From the NCBI RefSeq assembly GCF_011030405.1, contig NZ_JAAJTJ010000016.1:1-64000 (forward strand): DNA of 64,000 nt, written 5' to 3'. Each line of letters begins with the position of its first letter. Positions within the stretch are counted from its first letter, which is position 1. The translations under genes were made by a program, and so were the position numbers. Shown here piece by piece: positions 62,610-64,000 of this stretch. The notes under the pieces were generated by a model that ran no database searches, was not told the origin of the DNA, and saw only the letters and a program-made list of their open reading frames with translations. The stretch comes from Parapedobacter sp. SGR-10. Lineage in GTDB: Bacteria; Bacteroidota; Bacteroidia; Sphingobacteriales; Sphingobacteriaceae.

Positions 62610-62824
62610 ATGAAAGATAAACGAGATAAGCAAGGTTCTTAAGGTATTTGTGGTGGGAAAAAATGTTCAGGAGATTACGCACGAACACGGAGTTAATCCG
62701 GCCTCGTTTTACAAATTGCGTTAGCGAGCTGAAAGGCGTAAACGAACTGGAGGAAAAGAACCGTAAGCTTAAGAGAAGTTCGCTAATTTGTCCTAGGTTT
62801 GGAGGACACGAAGGAGGTCATTGC
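62610..62824 (+). pseudogene. Decayed IS3-family transposase OrfA fragment
   Basis: Translation in pieces gives the IS3 OrfA pattern: an ATG at 62610 with MKDKRDKQ, then VQEITHEHGVNPASFYKLR (62667-62726 region) ended by a stop, then in the next frame SELKGVNELEEKNRKLKR, and after a further shift LEDTKEVIA (62808-62824). At least two frameshifts and one stop are present. The helix-turn-helix and the coiled-coil/leucine-zipper part of OrfA can be seen, so this is a fossil insertion sequence. No terminal inverted repeats or OrfB were found. Confidence 0.7.
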
Positions 62825-62934
62825 ACCCCAATCAAACTGAACCCTTTTTTAAAATGGCTTTTCCATTGGAAAGAAAAGTAACTGTGTCGTGATTTTGACA
62901 CAGTTACTTGTACTTGGTTACTAGTTTTCTAAAA

Positions 62935-63135
62935 TCAAACGATCCTCCCCGTTTCGGGGCTTTTCTGTTTTGTCTTAACCACAAGTCCATCCATTTTGTC
63001 AAATCGACCTAAAAAAGCATCATAAGTAATGAGCCGAATAACACTTGTAATCGGCTCACATTTTAGTTCATTCGGGATAGAATCAGCGATCACATATTGG
63101 ACCAGCCCTAATGCTGGGTGTCCCTTCCATTTCGA
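62935..63135 (-). pseudogene. Unrecognised broken reading frame
   Basis: The minus strand has an open frame of 66 codons, bounded upstream by a TAG and without a good start, that reads KWKGHPALGLVQYVIADSI, NELKCEPITSVIRLITYD and FLGRFDKMDGLVVKTKQK. An overlapping frame just upstream (TKTTVVVVEMEGTP) could join it by a one-base shift near 63125. It looks like the end of a gene broken by frameshift. A 7-bp inverted repeat, GAGCCGA/TCGGCTC (63031-63037/63051-63057), lies inside. No family was recognised. Confidence 0.35.
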
Positions 63136-63210
63136 CTACAACAACCGTCGTTTTGGTTACACCTGTTTTTTGGTCATTGCAGAATTTTGTATCAACAAAA
63201 AACAACTAAA

Positions 63211-64000
63211 ATGAAAGTATTTGTAACAGGAGCTTCGGGTTTTATCGGCTCAGCCGTCGTCAGCGCGCTAACCCGGGCAGGACATCAAGTAGTAGGCTTG
63301 GCACGTTCCGAACAATCAGCAAAGAAAATCAGTGAGGCAGGTGCAGCGGTTTTGTTGGGTAGTCTGGAAGATTTGGAAACCCTGAAACAAGGCGCAAATA
63401 ATGCTGACGGTGTTATTCACGCAGGTTTTTTCCACGACTTTAACCAATTCGCCAAGGCAGCAGCAATAGACAAAGCAGCTATTGAAGCAATGGGCGAAGT
63501 GTTGATTGGGACAAGCAAAGCGATGGTCGTCACCGCAGGGATTTTAGGCTTGCCGCTCATTGATGGCGTGATTACCGAAGAAAGCCGTCTCCCCCAGGGT
63601 TTTCCGCGTTTTTCCGAAACTGCGGCTTTGGCTTTGGCAGAAAAGGGCGTTCATGCCTCGGTAATTCGTTTGGCACCGTCCGTTCACGACAAAGGCGACA
63701 AGGGCTTCGTTCCGTTTATCATTGAGCAAGCGCGCAAAAACGGGGTTTCGGCTTATCCAGCAGCTGGCACCAACCGTTGGACTGCCGTGCATCGATTGGA
63801 CGCAGCAGAGGCGTTTCGCTTAGCCGTCGAGAAATCGGCAACGGGCGCGGTGTATAACGTTGTTGGAGACACAGGCATTGAAGTAAAAAAAATTGCCGAA
63901 TTGATTGGCGAAAAATTGGGTTTGCCCCTTGTATCTTTGTCGGAAGAACAAATTGTAAAACATTTTGAATGGATGAGCGGATTTATCGCCTTTGACAGTC
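63211..64000 (+). CDS. NAD-dependent epimerase/dehydratase-like protein (cut by window edge)
   Basis: From the ATG at 63211 the frame is open to the window end (263 codons seen). It begins MKVFVTGASGFIGSAVVSAL, the SDR dinucleotide motif (TGxxGxxG), and continues with HAGFFHDFNQF and YNVVGDTGIEVKKIAELIGE, which fit the atypical SDR/NAD-epimerase family. The YxxxK catalytic pair is not clear in the part seen. Its true end lies outside the window. Confidence 0.88.
   Translation, partial: MKVFVTGASGFIGSAVVSALTRAGHQVVGLARSEQSAKKISEAGAAVLLGSLEDLETLKQGANNADGVIHAGFFHDFNQFAKAAAIDKAAIEAMGEVLIGTSKAMVVTAGILGLPLIDGVITEESRLPQGFPRFSETAALALAEKGVHASVIRLAPSVHDKGDKGFVPFIIEQARKNGVSAYPAAGTNRWTAVHRLDAAEAFRLAVEKSATGAVYNVVGDTGIEVKKIAELIGEKLGLPLVSLSEEQIVKHFEWMSGFIAFDS

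Noticed and set aside
63029-63214. Plus-strand 61-codon frame before the epimerase-like gene
   Set aside because: It has no recognisable pattern and overlaps a more protein-like frame on the opposite strand; it is most likely by chance.

Overview
The window looks like the chromosome of a Sphingobacteriaceae bacterium (Bacteroidota), most likely Sphingobacterium or a close relative. The support is internal: Bacteroidota-type promoter elements (TTTG and TAnnTTTG) instead of Shine-Dalgarno-led genes, paired exbD genes beside tonB, DUF3078, SUI1/eIF1-like and lamin-tail families, SDR-type threonine dehydrogenase, and a CTnDOT-type mobile element. Species cannot be fixed from the sequence alone. 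No rRNA, tRNA or CRISPR array was seen.

Layout. 20-6174 is one minus-strand operon, exbB-exbD-exbD-tonB-small membrane protein-PstS-like lipoprotein-TPR protein, with a promoter at 6269-6298 and a terminator at 20-66. 6586-9378 holds a SUI1-like factor, a lipid kinase, and metK (plus strand) behind a leader that resembles a SAM-II riboswitch. 9452-14297 is a run of envelope genes (amidase, DUF3078, two glucosaminidases, an O-methyltransferase). 14405-23721 has GDP-fucose synthase, trmB, an RND efflux operon (adaptor, pump, outer-membrane channel), tRNA hydroxylase trhO and a DUF3820 gene. 23702-30189 is a small surface-polysaccharide locus: two glycosyltransferases on the minus strand, then a Wzx-type flippase, an AsnB-like enzyme lacking its glutaminase domain, a CapA-like protein and an FkbM methyltransferase on the plus strand. 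30186-36449 has a DeoR regulator, a repeat protein, a YebC protein, threonine dehydrogenase, a lamin-tail surface protein, an extremely AT-rich gap and a fibronectin-like hypothetical.

36.5-57.3 kb is a remnant of a CTnDOT-type conjugative element. It starts with the excision module in CTnDOT order (Xis-like HTH protein, orf3/DUF3945, topoisomerase Exc/TopB, RteC in reverse) and ends in the C-terminal part of the coupling protein TraG/MobC. No integrase and no tra genes are in the window. Its cargo is metal resistance: a copper operon (multicopper oxidase fused to a CopB-like barrel, haem-binding protein, Cys-rich lipoprotein, DUF305, two DUF3347 proteins, CopB-type ATPase, Cys/Lys-rich exported protein), a TonB receptor with a CDF exporter, and an ars operon (arsR, DUF6428, arsC, acr3) with two near-identical operator-like sites on either side of arsR.

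57.3-64 kb is accessory or chromosomal sequence: an orphan gene, AraC regulator plus MBL hydrolase, SDR, DUF4405, flavodoxin-fold quinone reductase, Crp-family regulator, a decayed IS3-family orfA, a small broken reading frame, and the start of an NAD-dependent epimerase-like gene cut by the window edge.
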